A stretch of 22,103 nt of DNA from positions 1 to 22,103 of IMG/VR virus record IMGVR_UViG_3300044705_000031, one strand, 5' to 3'. The position numbers and the translations under genes were made by a program. Positions 14,079 through 20,918 of this stretch are shown piece by piece; positions within the stretch are counted from its first letter, which is position 1; each line of letters begins with the position of its first letter. This stretch comes from a virus. A model generated the notes under the pieces. It saw nothing but the letters and a program-made list of their open reading frames with translations, was not told the origin of the DNA and did not search any database.

Positions 14079-14350
14079 CTATCGGCCTTTCTGTTCGCGC
14101 GGAGGACTTCGCGTTCGAAGCGTTGCTCCGCTTTGTCGGGTTCAGCGAGAAGATCAGTCCACGCCTGCATGTAGCCGCGCTGGAAATCGATGTCTCGCTG
14201 ATCGAACGGTTCCGCGTCACGCACCAGTTTCCGTGCGACTTCGCGTTCCCATCGTTTCGTTGCTCGTTCATGCGCAGCCCGGAGCTCAGCCCAGCCGCGA
14301 TGCAGCACAAGCTCATGGAGAGCCTGGGCTGCGTTGCCGGTGTCGGTCAC
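14075..14350 (-). CDS. Unknown helical protein, 91 aa
   Basis: The protein is charged and helical: LHELVLHRGWAELRAAHERA, KLVRDAEPFDQRDIDFQRGY and a C-terminal EQRFEREVLRANRK. Short phage proteins with the DQRxIDFQRGY-type helix are often found between the portal and scaffold genes, with no assigned function. GTG at 14350 overlaps the preceding stop (GTGA), and its own stop overlaps the scaffold start. Coupling at both ends supports it as a real gene in the head operon. Confidence 0.8.
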   Translation of the reverse strand: MTDTGNAAQALHELVLHRGWAELRAAHERATKRWEREVARKLVRDAEPFDQRDIDFQRGYMQAWTDLLAEPDKAEQRFEREVLRANRKADS

Positions 14351-14529
14351 CCGGCGGGCGGGAACAGCGGATCGTCCGGCCCTTCGCTCCCGTCCTGGCA
14401 GGTGTAGGTGAGCGTCTCGGTGTCGTTCACCTTGATCGTGTCGCCGGGGTCCGGGGCGGCCTTGACGAAGTGGGGGCCAGGGTCGAGCTGCTGCGCCTTG
14501 TAGGCGATCGAAACCGGGGTGGCGGCCAT
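14347..14529 (-). CDS. Small unknown protein, 60 aa
   Basis: The sequence reads PVSIAYKAQQLDPGPHFVKA, then a short beta segment TIKVNDTETLTYTCQDGSEG and a Pro-rich end. ATG at 14529 shares a base with the upstream TGA (TGATG), with AAGG 8 nt upstream. It could be a small virion or assembly protein, but nothing identifies it. Confidence 0.7.
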   Translation of the reverse strand: MAATPVSIAYKAQQLDPGPHFVKAAPDPGDTIKVNDTETLTYTCQDGSEGPDDPLFPPAG

Positions 14530-14738
14530 CAGTAGCCCTTCACCACATGACCGGTCGACTGTGACTCTCCGGCGAGCGCGTCTGCGTTTCCGGACACGAC
14601 ACGACCGTTCGGATGCATCGGATGATTCGACTTGCCGAAGCCGCTGTCGTGCAGTGGCACATCGACGACGGCGTAACTGTTCGCACCGTTGCCGACTTCT
14701 GCGCCGACGCTTTCAGGCCCGGTTGCTGCTTTAGCCAA
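14529..14738 (-). CDS. Small unknown protein after the portal, 69 aa
   Basis: Gly/Ser/His-rich: KAATGPESVGAEVGNG, VPLHDSGFGKSNHPMHPNGR. No membrane segment or motif is seen. The TTG start at 14738 is exactly 9 nt after GGGAG and belongs to the shared start-element family, the only member with an NTG codon. It begins 15 nt after the portal stop and overlaps the next gene by one base. Confidence 0.75.
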   Translation of the reverse strand: MAKAATGPESVGAEVGNGANSYAVVDVPLHDSGFGKSNHPMHPNGRVVSGNADALAGESQSTGHVVKGY

Positions 14739-14752
14739 AACCTCGTACTCCC
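14736..14752 (-). promoter_or_regulatory. GGAGTACG start element with TTG start
   Basis: Reads GGGAGTACGAGGTTTTG on the minus strand, followed by GCT (Ala). It shows that the fixed 9-nt spacing also positions a conventional start codon, which helps calibrate the others. Confidence 0.8.
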
Positions 14753-14753
14753 T

Positions 14754-16619
14754 TTATGCGTTAGACGGTCCGCCCGACATCGCGCCCAACCGTTGGGTTG
14801 CCGCGGCGGGCGACTGGCTGAACGCGTTCGATGGACTGTTGATATCGATCGACTGGGGGGCGGTGACGCCCTGCGGGGCAATCCCGTTCCCCTGCTGCTG
14901 CTGTGCGGGTTGTGCCTGTGCGCCGGGGACAGGGTTCATCGGCTGCTTCGGGCTGTAATAGCGTTGCGTGTCGTTGATTCCGGCCGCACGCAGCACGTCA
15001 TCCATGAACGCCTGCAAGTTGATGTTCGGCTGGCCGGGCAGGGCGGCGAAGAACTGGGTTGCCTGCTGCGCAATCTGCAACCGTGACGTGGCTTCGGCGA
15101 GGTTCTGCTGCTTCACGAGCGACTCGTCCATCGCTTCCATCTCGATGAAGTAGTCGCCCTGCAACATCAACGGGCGGACTTCTTCGAATGCGACCGCCCC
15201 GTCCATCCCCGTCACCTGCACAAGCCTGGGCTCGGTGATGAACTGCTGGTTCATCTTGAGCCACTGCTCGCCGACTTTCTTCTCAGCCCACTTGAACTGC
15301 TGCTTCATCAGCCCGATCCGCTTCTGCGCCAACGTCGTCGTCACACTGATTTCGGTGGCGGTCTGCGCGGACGGATCCGTCTGCCCCAACAACGTCGGGG
15401 AAGCACCCGGAATGTTCTGAAGATCCTGCTTGATCAACTCCTCCGCCTTCAGCGAAACCTCGGAAGGCATCGGGTTGATCTGCATCATCTCGACCTGCTC
15501 CGGCCGCTGCACCACATTCTGCGCACCAGGACCCCAGTCGAGATCACCTTCGAAGTCTTCCGCGATCAGAAACGGCGGCGTGACAAGGATCTCGGTCATG
15601 TCGATCCGCTGATTCAGGAACGACCATGCCGCCTCCTGAAGTTCCGCAATCAACTCCACGATGGAGACGCCGGGGATGCGGCCAAGATCAGGGACGGGGG
15701 CGCAAACAACGAACGGAAGCTCGCCATGCCAGAACGGCGACGGCGTGTCGCGCAGCAGCACCTTCCGGTTCCCCACACTGACGACCGAGATGGTGCCGTC
15801 TGCTTCGCGGCGCCACTGCTCCAACACCTCGATCTTGCCTTTCGTCCTGTCCTCGCCGAACAGATCGTTCTCGCGATCACTGTTGCCGGAAGAAGTGCTG
15901 TAGTCGCGTGACTCCTTCAGCAGCGACACCGGCTGGCCGTTCGCCCTGACCCCGTACACGCCTTGCGCCTCAAGCTGCAACAGCTCGTCGTACGAGTACC
16001 AGACGCGGTGCGTGACTCGGCCGGCACGGTCAAGTGACACGCTGCCTTCCTGAAAGAAGATGTCCCGGACATCGACGACGTCGACGGTAGGGCGGTCTTC
16101 GATGCGGCGGCGTTTCTTCGTGCCGAGCCTCGGAACCTGGACGCCCTGGTACTGCTGGTAGACGAGGGCCTGCTCGGGGACGTCGCGTTCGTTGTATTCC
16201 CACCGGGTCTTGTACACCGACATCTGGGCGATGAACGCCTGCTTCGCAAACAGCAGCTGCTTCGCCGCGAACTGATCCTCGTCCACCTGCTCGCTGAGGA
16301 GGATTTCGTTGGCGCGGATGCCCGCGTTCAACCGTGCGATCGCGTCAGGCTGATCCATGCGGGGACGGCCACGGACACGCCACTGCACGTTCGGGTCAAC
16401 CACAGAGGCGACGAGCGTTTCGATGACCTGGAACCCGTAGGCGGGATGCAGCTTCGACGTCCACTCCACGCTCTTGGACCGGATTTCCGCGATGCCCCGG
16501 TAGGCGCGATACCAGCGGTCGACGTTCTGCACATACCCGGCGTGGGGTTTGAGGTCTTTCTCGAAGTCGGTGAGGAGCCTGCCGACGAGATCGGCGGGCT
16601 TGTCGGGGCGTTTAGCCAC
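14754..16619 (-). CDS. Portal protein, P22-like
   Basis: 621 aa. N-terminal helices (DFEKDLKPHAGYVQNVDRWY) and the early strand WTSKLHPAYGFQVIETLVAS precede the clip-like region. Near residues 296-345 it has FWHGELPFVVCAPVPDLGR followed by an NQRID helix, and near 404-424 IPGASPTLLGQTDPSAQTAT, a pattern common in P22-type portals. The C-terminal 60 residues are Gln/Pro/Ala-rich. The protein forms the dodecameric DNA channel where terminase and adaptor dock. GTG at 16619 overlaps the upstream gene by 8 bases. The gp4-like adaptor downstream supports the assignment. Confidence 0.93.
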   Translation of the reverse strand: MAKRPDKPADLVGRLLTDFEKDLKPHAGYVQNVDRWYRAYRGIAEIRSKSVEWTSKLHPAYGFQVIETLVASVVDPNVQWRVRGRPRMDQPDAIARLNAGIRANEILLSEQVDEDQFAAKQLLFAKQAFIAQMSVYKTRWEYNERDVPEQALVYQQYQGVQVPRLGTKKRRRIEDRPTVDVVDVRDIFFQEGSVSLDRAGRVTHRVWYSYDELLQLEAQGVYGVRANGQPVSLLKESRDYSTSSGNSDRENDLFGEDRTKGKIEVLEQWRREADGTISVVSVGNRKVLLRDTPSPFWHGELPFVVCAPVPDLGRIPGVSIVELIAELQEAAWSFLNQRIDMTEILVTPPFLIAEDFEGDLDWGPGAQNVVQRPEQVEMMQINPMPSEVSLKAEELIKQDLQNIPGASPTLLGQTDPSAQTATEISVTTTLAQKRIGLMKQQFKWAEKKVGEQWLKMNQQFITEPRLVQVTGMDGAVAFEEVRPLMLQGDYFIEMEAMDESLVKQQNLAEATSRLQIAQQATQFFAALPGQPNINLQAFMDDVLRAAGINDTQRYYSPKQPMNPVPGAQAQPAQQQQGNGIAPQGVTAPQSIDINSPSNAFSQSPAAATQRLGAMSGGPSNA

Positions 16620-16896
16620 TCTTGGCGAGTGCCCGCTGAAGCCCAGGCTGGCCGAGAAGCTGCTGCCGCTCGCGTTCCTCGTTCGCGAGCACCTTCTGGA
16701 TGTTCGCGATACACGACGCGATCACAGCCTTGTCCTGATCCGAGTCCTCAGTCGACAGGGCGACCTTGAGCAGGCTGAGCGCCTGCGTCAGCGCACGCGC
16801 TTCAGCCGCATCGTTGTTGCCGCCGCTCTGCTGTTGCGGTGCTTGTACCTGGATGGTGTGCTGGCCGTTCGGCGGCCCGAAACCCATTGCGGAGAT
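16612..16896 (-). CDS. Small helical protein upstream of the portal
   Basis: 94 aa. A Gln-rich linker (IQVQAPQQQSGGNND) leads into two helices, EARALTQALSLLKVAL and KAVIASCIANIQKVLANEER. The form suggests a small oligomeric assembly protein, but no family is recognised. The start is ATC at 16896-16894, 9 nt after GGAG, followed by TCC GCA ATG. The ATG at 16887 is the conventional alternative, 18 nt from the Shine-Dalgarno. An in-frame TAA (the previous gene's stop) blocks any earlier start. Confidence 0.8.
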   Translation of the reverse strand: MSAMGFGPPNGQHTIQVQAPQQQSGGNNDAAEARALTQALSLLKVALSTEDSDQDKAVIASCIANIQKVLANEERERQQLLGQPGLQRALAKSG

Positions 16897-16910
16897 ATCC
16901 GCTTACTCCT
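16894..16910 (-). promoter_or_regulatory. GGAGTAAG start element with ATC start
   Basis: Reads AGGAGTAAGCGGATATC on the minus strand. The TAA in the element is the stop codon of the 41-aa gene at 16903-17028, which links termination and restart. Confidence 0.6.
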
Positions 16911-17028
16911 CGTCGTCTTCGACCGGCTGCGCCTCAGGCTTCGGCGCTGCACCGTTCATCGTGTTCTGGACGTCCTGCAAGATCGGCACCACCGGACGAC
17001 CGGCAGCGTCACGGAGCGGTTCGCTCAC
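16903..17028 (-). CDS. 41-aa protein with the EPLRDAAGR motif
   Basis: GTG at 17028 follows GGAG by 6 nt and lies one base after the upstream TAA. The product starts SEPLRDAAGRPVVPILQDVQ, then an acidic Pro/Glu tail ending VEDDEE. The N-terminus is nearly the same as that of the preceding gene (TEPLRDAAGRLVVVV). The two share amino acids but differ at most third codon positions, so they are diverged relatives or have been held similar by selection. The function is unknown; a small adaptor or binding peptide is possible. It is easily missed because of its length. Confidence 0.7.
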   Translation of the reverse strand: MSEPLRDAAGRPVVPILQDVQNTMNGAAPKPEAQPVEDDEE

Positions 17029-17029
17029 T

Positions 17030-17248
17030 TTAGTCTCCGATCTGGTGCGGAATCCGCAACGGCTCAGTTGGATACATGTAGGTCGCGCCAGTTTCCGGCG
17101 CTTCGGCTGACGGAGTTACTTCACTGGCGCGGCACGCGGCCACTGCATCCGGATCTGGCTCGCCATGTTCGCCCGGAACGTCAGCCAGATATCCATCGGT
17201 AACTACGACAACGAGCCTTCCCGCTGCATCACGCAATGGTTCAGTCAC
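17030..17248 (-). CDS. 72-aa protein with the EPLRDAAGR motif
   Basis: GTG at 17248 has TAGGAG 5 nt upstream, and the TAG in that sequence is the large-terminase stop. The protein reads TEPLRDAAGRLVVVVTDGYL, then an acidic, Pro-rich body (GEHGEPDPDAVAACRASE) and a C-terminal YMYPTEPLRIPHQIGD, in which TEPLR occurs again. Its N-terminus matches the next gene. The role is unknown; it lies between terminase and portal and could touch either. Confidence 0.75.
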   Translation of the reverse strand: MTEPLRDAAGRLVVVVTDGYLADVPGEHGEPDPDAVAACRASEVTPSAEAPETGATYMYPTEPLRIPHQIGD

Positions 17249-17256
17249 GGTGTCTC

Positions 17257-18927
17257 CTACGCGGCTCTGGCCCACGGGCGGGCAACCACAGCCGCCTTGC
17301 CGCGCGCCCTGCGCCTCCGCGGATGGTGGCCGTTCAGCCGGTACATCTCCAACGCGATAGCCGCAGCAAGAACCCGGTCATCCCGCGACCCGGCACGAGC
17401 CCTGGGCGACACTCCGGTGTCGTGGTGGACGAACTCCGTCATCTCGTGCAACAAATCGTTCGTCACGAACGGGAGTGTCTTCTCGCGGAGCGCCTGTTCC
17501 AGCTGGTTCAGGATCAGCGGCCGTGTTTTCGTGTTCGTCGGGAACCCGAACGGCTTCGAAATCGGCAGATCCGGCCTCGAGGAGAGGACGTGCCGGTACA
17601 GCTTCGGATAGGCGGGGCGGCCGGCGACACCGTCCCGAAGCGGGATGATGACCGCCTCCCCGTAACCGCCCGACGTCTCCACCGCGATCAGGGCGGTGTT
17701 GTACAGCCTGCCGAGGAAGTGGAGGTCACGGGCGTAGATGTCGGCCTCGACCTTGCCGTGATACTCCGCGACCAATTCCAGGTTGGTGAGGTCGATGACG
17801 TAGGCGGCGCTGTAGTCGGCGCCCCGTCCTGTCGCGACGTCGGCGCCGATCGCATACGGGCGGCCGGGGATAGGATCGGCCAGCACCCGGATGCGGCCGT
17901 CCGGGTGACGCGCCTTCCGGGCAGCGAAACCCTCCGGCTCGAAATCGAACCGGTACTCCGAATTCTTGACACGCTCCGAATATTCGAGCAGCGCATCCGG
18001 ATCGAAGAACGACCGGTCGGAGAGCGCAAACGCTTCATGCTCATCCCGCGGGAACTGCTCCTGCCGCTTCCACAACGGCAACGACATGATCTCCGGATCC
18101 GACGTGTACCAGCGATCATCCCGGTCCGGGTGCAGATCGTACGGCAGGAAAATACGGGTGTAGCCGGACTCGTCGGCCTGCGTCCACAGTCGATGGAACT
18201 CGTTGCCCTCCCCGGTCTCCGGGTTGGATCGGCCGTTCGCCGTTGAGATGAGGTCGATGTGGGCGCGGCCGGCGGCCGGCTCAATGGCTGCTCTGATGCT
18301 GAGAAGTAATTCGACGTGGGCTGCCTCGTCCACCATCACACGTCGAACAGACCGGCCATGCCCCGACGAGGCGGCGCTTGTCATCGGAACAACTTCGCTA
18401 AACGAGCCGTCCGGGAACTTCAACACCACACCGTCACGGCCCGGCCTATCGGCCTTGTCGGGCTTGCTGACTTTGATGTGCGAGATCAGCCACGGCGGCA
18501 GCGACTGGTAGAGCGTCCACCAGCGGCGCATGTTGTCGATCGCCTCGTCTTCACGCTGCCGGAACAACAGCGACGTGGAGCCGGGAATCGTGATCGCCTC
18601 CGCCACATCCACGGCCAGCGCGATCCAGGTGACGCCGATCTGGCGGCCCTTCAAAAACATGACGCGGCGCTTCGCGAGCAGCTCGTCGACGACGTACCGC
18701 TGCCACCGCCAGCTTTTGTCTTTCGCGACGAGCCGGTTCCCCTCAAGGGTCACTTCGCCCGGTTGGAGCGGATCCTTCACGTGTTCGAACGTGAACTTCG
18801 TACCGTCTCGCTGATCAACCGCCGACATCAGCGAGATGAGGTGGGGGAGGTCTTTGTCGCGGAAGATGCGCCGCCGGATCAGTTCGCGGCGGGCGAGCTC
18901 AGCCCGCGCCCTATCCGCAACCGTCAC
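17257..18927 (-). CDS. terL: Terminase large subunit
   Basis: 556 aa. The ATPase domain has a variant Walker A (FLKGRQIGVTW, residues 91-101), Walker B RRVMVDEAAHV (195-205, with D200 and E201), and a coupling motif ISTANG (227-232). The C-terminal nuclease has a first acidic site in GADVATGRGADYSAAYVID (D363), a second at AVETSGGYG (E417), and a third in SRDDRVLAAA (D516/D517), an RNase H-like arrangement. It is the packaging motor that cuts and translocates DNA into the prohead at the portal. GTG at 18927 shares GTGA with a 12-codon frame ending at 18924, and there is no strong Shine-Dalgarno, so translation may be coupled. Confidence 0.96.
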   Translation of the reverse strand: MTVADRARAELARRELIRRRIFRDKDLPHLISLMSAVDQRDGTKFTFEHVKDPLQPGEVTLEGNRLVAKDKSWRWQRYVVDELLAKRRVMFLKGRQIGVTWIALAVDVAEAITIPGSTSLLFRQREDEAIDNMRRWWTLYQSLPPWLISHIKVSKPDKADRPGRDGVVLKFPDGSFSEVVPMTSAASSGHGRSVRRVMVDEAAHVELLLSIRAAIEPAAGRAHIDLISTANGRSNPETGEGNEFHRLWTQADESGYTRIFLPYDLHPDRDDRWYTSDPEIMSLPLWKRQEQFPRDEHEAFALSDRSFFDPDALLEYSERVKNSEYRFDFEPEGFAARKARHPDGRIRVLADPIPGRPYAIGADVATGRGADYSAAYVIDLTNLELVAEYHGKVEADIYARDLHFLGRLYNTALIAVETSGGYGEAVIIPLRDGVAGRPAYPKLYRHVLSSRPDLPISKPFGFPTNTKTRPLILNQLEQALREKTLPFVTNDLLHEMTEFVHHDTGVSPRARAGSRDDRVLAAAIALEMYRLNGHHPRRRRARGKAAVVARPWARAA

Positions 18928-18962
18928 GCGGCAGAGCGGAGCGCCTCGTAGGCGGCACCCAA
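18924..18962 (-). CDS. Possible 12-codon coupling frame before terL
   Basis: TTG at 18962 opens a short frame (LGAAYEALRSAA) whose TGA overlaps the terL GTG by four bases. Its only likely role would be to deliver ribosomes to terL, which lacks its own good Shine-Dalgarno. It could equally be chance. Confidence 0.25.
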   Translation of the reverse strand: MGAAYEALRSAA

Positions 18963-18964
18963 GG

Positions 18965-19165
18965 CTATTTCCCGAGCTTCGCCCGGGCCATCGCCTTGAT
19001 CTTGTCAGCCTGATCCTGCGTGATATGGCCCGCCCTCACCGCACGACCAACAAGCCGCAACGCAGCCTGCGCATGCGCCCGATCCTCCACCGGAAACGAC
19101 CGGCCAGGACCCGCGAAATCCTTCGACGGCAGCTTCGACCGCTGGCCGCTAGTCAACTTCGCCAT
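18965..19165 (-). CDS. Small phage protein, DUF6582-like
   Basis: 66 aa: AKLTSGQRSKLPSKDFAGPG, then RSFPVEDRAHAQAALRLVG and a basic end. The pattern LPxxxFAGPGRxxPxxDxxHAxxAL resembles a small family found widely near phage structural genes (DUF6582-like); this is from memory. ATG at 19165 is preferred over an in-frame ATG at 19180, because the second has GAGGAGG 6 nt upstream while the first lies inside that Shine-Dalgarno. It overlaps the stop region of the previous gene. Function unknown. Confidence 0.8.
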   Translation of the reverse strand: MAKLTSGQRSKLPSKDFAGPGRSFPVEDRAHAQAALRLVGRAVRAGHITQDQADKIKAMARAKLGK

Positions 19166-19430
19166 CGTCATCCTCCTCATCAGCCGAATCCGGCCAGTTA
19201 TTCACAACCTCGCCGCACAACCCACGCTCAGTCCACGACGGCAACCCACGATCCCCAGTCGCATCCGAAGACACCTTCGACAGCCACCGGTTCCCGTCCG
19301 TCCCCCGCCACTCCGCAACGAGCACCCAGCCCGTCACCACCGCAGCGTCCGGCTCATCATCCGAATCGAACGGCGTCTCGACCGCGATCGCCTCATGCAG
19401 CCGCGACCTGACCGTCTCCACGTCAGCCAT
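19149..19430 (-). CDS. Unknown acidic protein, 93 aa
   Basis: The protein starts ADVETVRSRLHEAIAVE. It contains VVTGWVLVAEWRGTDGNRW and DATGDRGLPSWTERGL, and ends in a very acidic tail (DSADEEDDDGEVD). Similar short phage proteins with a WVLVxEWxxxDGxRWL strand pair are known as hypothetical proteins. ATG at 19430 has GAGGGG 5 nt upstream and shares its A with the preceding TGA (TGATG). Likely coupled to the zinc-ribbon gene upstream. Confidence 0.82.
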   Translation of the reverse strand: MADVETVRSRLHEAIAVETPFDSDDEPDAAVVTGWVLVAEWRGTDGNRWLSKVSSDATGDRGLPSWTERGLCGEVVNNWPDSADEEDDDGEVD

Positions 19431-19594
19431 CACATCCCCTCAAACACATGCGACGACAACCGCCGCGTAGCCACATGCCAGCCGCCACACTCCGGACACC
19501 GATACGCCCGCATCACCCGCGGATTGCGCGAATGCGCCAACAACGCATCCAGACGGCTACGGAACCGCCGCTTCCCCGACACACACTGAGCCAT
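19430..19594 (-). CDS. 54-aa zinc-ribbon protein
   Basis: MAQCVSGKRRFRSRLDALLA is followed by HSRNPRVMRAYRCPECGGWH and a basic end. Cys4 with a CPEC pair and the following GGWH form a compact zinc ribbon. The YxCPxCGGWH motif is common in tiny phage proteins of unknown role. ATG at 19594 has AAAGG 7 nt upstream, and its TGA overlaps the next gene's ATG. A nucleic-acid-binding or adaptor function is inferred only from the ribbon and the basic residues. Confidence 0.82.
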   Translation of the reverse strand: MAQCVSGKRRFRSRLDALLAHSRNPRVMRAYRCPECGGWHVATRRLSSHVFEGM

Positions 19595-20002
19595 TCAGAG
19601 CCTTTCTCAGCCCCGCAAACCCGCGGGAGGGACCCGATGTCGAAACGAACACACGTTCGCCACAGAAGCCCGCACAACGCCCCGCAAAGGCACCCACAAG
19701 CCCATCCCCGGAGAATCTCTTTCAATCCTGGGAGAACTGGGCCGCAGCCGGGGACCCAACGGATGCACGCGTTCCATGGGGGTGGGCGGCCCGGTCTCGG
19801 CCGGCCTAGAGGTCGGGCTTCCGGCATAGAACCGTTGAAAGATCCCTGATGGAAACGCTGATTTGCAGGAGAAACCCTAGAAACCAGCCTCGAACAGGCA
19901 TGGCATACGAGCTTGTAACACCCGAATACCACTAACAACCCAGAAGGTTGCGTGGTTCACTATCTATCCGCGTGCGCGCGGGCAAACCAACACAGTCACG
20001 AC
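19595..20002. other. 408-bp stretch without a convincing gene
   Basis: It lies between the candidate small terminase and the small zinc-ribbon gene. A long minus-strand frame crosses it but overlaps the well-supported 54-aa gene and has implausible composition (many Cys, Trp and Gly), so I do not call it. Seen: a CCCGC/GCGGG hairpin near 19612-19627, a GAAACCCTAGAAACC direct-repeat pair near 19871, and CTTTCAA/TTGAAAG inverted copies near 19719 and 19834. It could hold a packaging site, a promoter or an untranslated RNA; nothing decides between them. Confidence 0.5.
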
Positions 20003-20320
20003 CTAGATAGCAGTTGATGCGATCCTGGCTAGTTCTTCGTCGCTGGCTTGTGTGAGCTCGGCGAGGGCTTCCTGGGGTTTGTCTGGCTTCGCCGGCTGGG
20101 TTGAGGGTTTGCCGATGCCTTGGTCGGCGAGGAACTGCAATGCGAGGACGATGTCGCGTATGGGGGGGACGTTGTCGACACGGACGTCCCGTCTACAGTT
20201 GGGGCATTTGCCGGTGTAGGCGCCCTCCCTGGAGACTGCCTCTTCCAGGCGTTTGACTCCGTCCCGGTACAACCTGGCGAAGTCTTCGGCGATCTCTGGT
20301 CTGAGGTCTCTAGCCGACAC
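20003..20320 (-). CDS. Candidate terminase small subunit
   Basis: 105 aa. An N-terminal helix (PEIAEDFARLYRDGVKRLEE) is followed by a CPNC pair, a helix PIRDIVLALQFLADQGIGKP, a Pro-rich linker and a C-terminal ELTQASDEELARIAS. This layout, with ALQFLADQGxGKP and a SDEELARI tail, resembles small proteins found just upstream of large terminase genes in many phages. It could bind the packaging site. However, four other genes or spaces intervene before terL, and I see no clear helix-turn-helix. GTG at 20320 has AGGAG 6 nt upstream. It is the first gene after a hairpin terminator. Confidence 0.7.
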   Translation of the reverse strand: MSARDLRPEIAEDFARLYRDGVKRLEEAVSREGAYTGKCPNCRRDVRVDNVPPIRDIVLALQFLADQGIGKPSTQPAKPDKPQEALAELTQASDEELARIASTAI

Positions 20321-20346
20321 CGGACACTCCTAACGGTTTACAGCTT

Positions 20347-20361
20347 CGGGTGCGTTCCTCG
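20347..20361 (+). repeat. Direct repeat copy 1 (CGGGTGCGTTCCTCG)
   Basis: The 15-bp sequence is repeated exactly at 20413-20427. Both copies lie in the control region upstream of the packaging operon. Confidence 0.7.
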
Positions 20362-20389
20362 GCTAATACATGTGTAAGCGTTCAGCACG

Positions 20390-20417
20390 AAACAACAAAC
20401 CCGGCATAACCCCGGGT
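20390..20417 (-). terminator. Probable intrinsic terminator before the packaging operon
   Basis: On the minus strand, ACCCGG pairs with CCGGGT around a 7-nt loop, and the stem runs into TTTGTTGTTT. It lies about 90 bases after the stop of the 113-aa gene and just before the packaging genes, so it likely separates two transcription units. A promoter should lie between it and 20320; the only candidate boxes I see are weak (TTGTTG, then TACACA 16 nt later). Confidence 0.6.
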
Positions 20418-20427
20418 GCGTTCCTCG
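20413..20427 (+). repeat. Direct repeat copy 2 (CGGGTGCGTTCCTCG)
   Basis: Second exact copy of the 15-bp repeat, 66 bp from the first. It overlaps one arm of the terminator and continues with CCTTACGG, which also resembles the third copy at 21541-21563. Confidence 0.7.
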
Positions 20428-20503
20428 CCTTACGGCTCCGGTACGCGTGTGGACAGAGCGAAGCGTGAGCACACCAACCGCGCGAAGCGGACTCTGTCTC
20501 AGG

Positions 20504-20845
20504 CTAGGCAGCCTTGCGGCGCCTGTAATCCCTCATGTACGCGGCCCGATCGCGCTCGCGTCTGCGCTTGGCTTGGCACGTGTCCGAGCAATAGAGGCTG
20601 CGCGCCACGGTCGGCTGATACAACCGTCCGCAGTTGAGACACGCCTTGTAGTCGATCGGTTGCACGAGCTGCGCGGTGCCGTTGTCGACCATCAACACAA
20701 TCTCTTCGTTGCCGCGGATCAGTCCGGCGGGAATCTCTTGGGCGGGCGTCTGGTATGCGCCGTCGTCGTCTAGGTCCTTCCACGCGAGCCGAGAGGTCGC
20801 ATACTCAGGATCGTGCTCTTTGAGCCACGCTGTCGCGGCATCCAT
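20504..20845 (-). CDS. Zinc-binding basic protein, 113 aa
   Basis: The first 65 residues are acidic and helical (AATAWLKEHDPEYATSRLAW) with a short beta segment (EIVLMVDNGTAQLVQPI). Then comes a zinc site with Cys69, Cys72, Cys86 and Cys90 (ACLNCGRLY...YCSDTCQ) followed by a very basic helix (AKRRRERDRAAYMRDYRRRK). This CxxCGxxY...YCSxxCxxxxRRER pattern is seen in many small phage and actinobacterial DNA-binding proteins. A regulatory or DNA-binding role is likely but not shown. ATG at 20845 follows a GAAGGG Shine-Dalgarno by about 11 nt and a hairpin terminator by 26 nt. Confidence 0.85.
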   Translation of the reverse strand: MDAATAWLKEHDPEYATSRLAWKDLDDDGAYQTPAQEIPAGLIRGNEEIVLMVDNGTAQLVQPIDYKACLNCGRLYQPTVARSLYCSDTCQAKRRRERDRAAYMRDYRRRKAA

Positions 20846-20871
20846 AGCGCACCGCCCTTCCCCTGGGATTT

Positions 20872-20894
20872 GAGAAAGGGCGCACGTAGCGCCC
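20872..20894 (-). terminator. Hairpin terminator or attenuator before the 113-aa gene
   Basis: GGGCGC and GCGCCC form a perfect 6-bp stem around TACGT, followed on the minus strand by TTTCTC. It sits 26 nt upstream of the ATG at 20845 and about 25 nt after a 14-codon frame, so it could attenuate transcription and not only end it. Confidence 0.55.
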
Positions 20895-20918
20895 TCACTA
20901 TCTCTAGGTTTCCAGGGG

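Noticed and set aside
13485-14174. Plus-strand open frame of 229 codons
   Set aside because: Opposite the scaffold gene; Leu/Arg-rich shadow of its Ala/Gln/Glu codons.
17236-18246. Plus-strand open frame of 336 codons
   Set aside because: It lies wholly opposite the large terminase, which has all its motifs; the composition is that of a shadow.
19513-19938. Minus-strand open frame of 141 codons in the large gap
   Set aside because: It overlaps the convincing 54-aa zinc-ribbon gene out of frame and has scattered Cys/Trp/Gly with no structure-like pattern.
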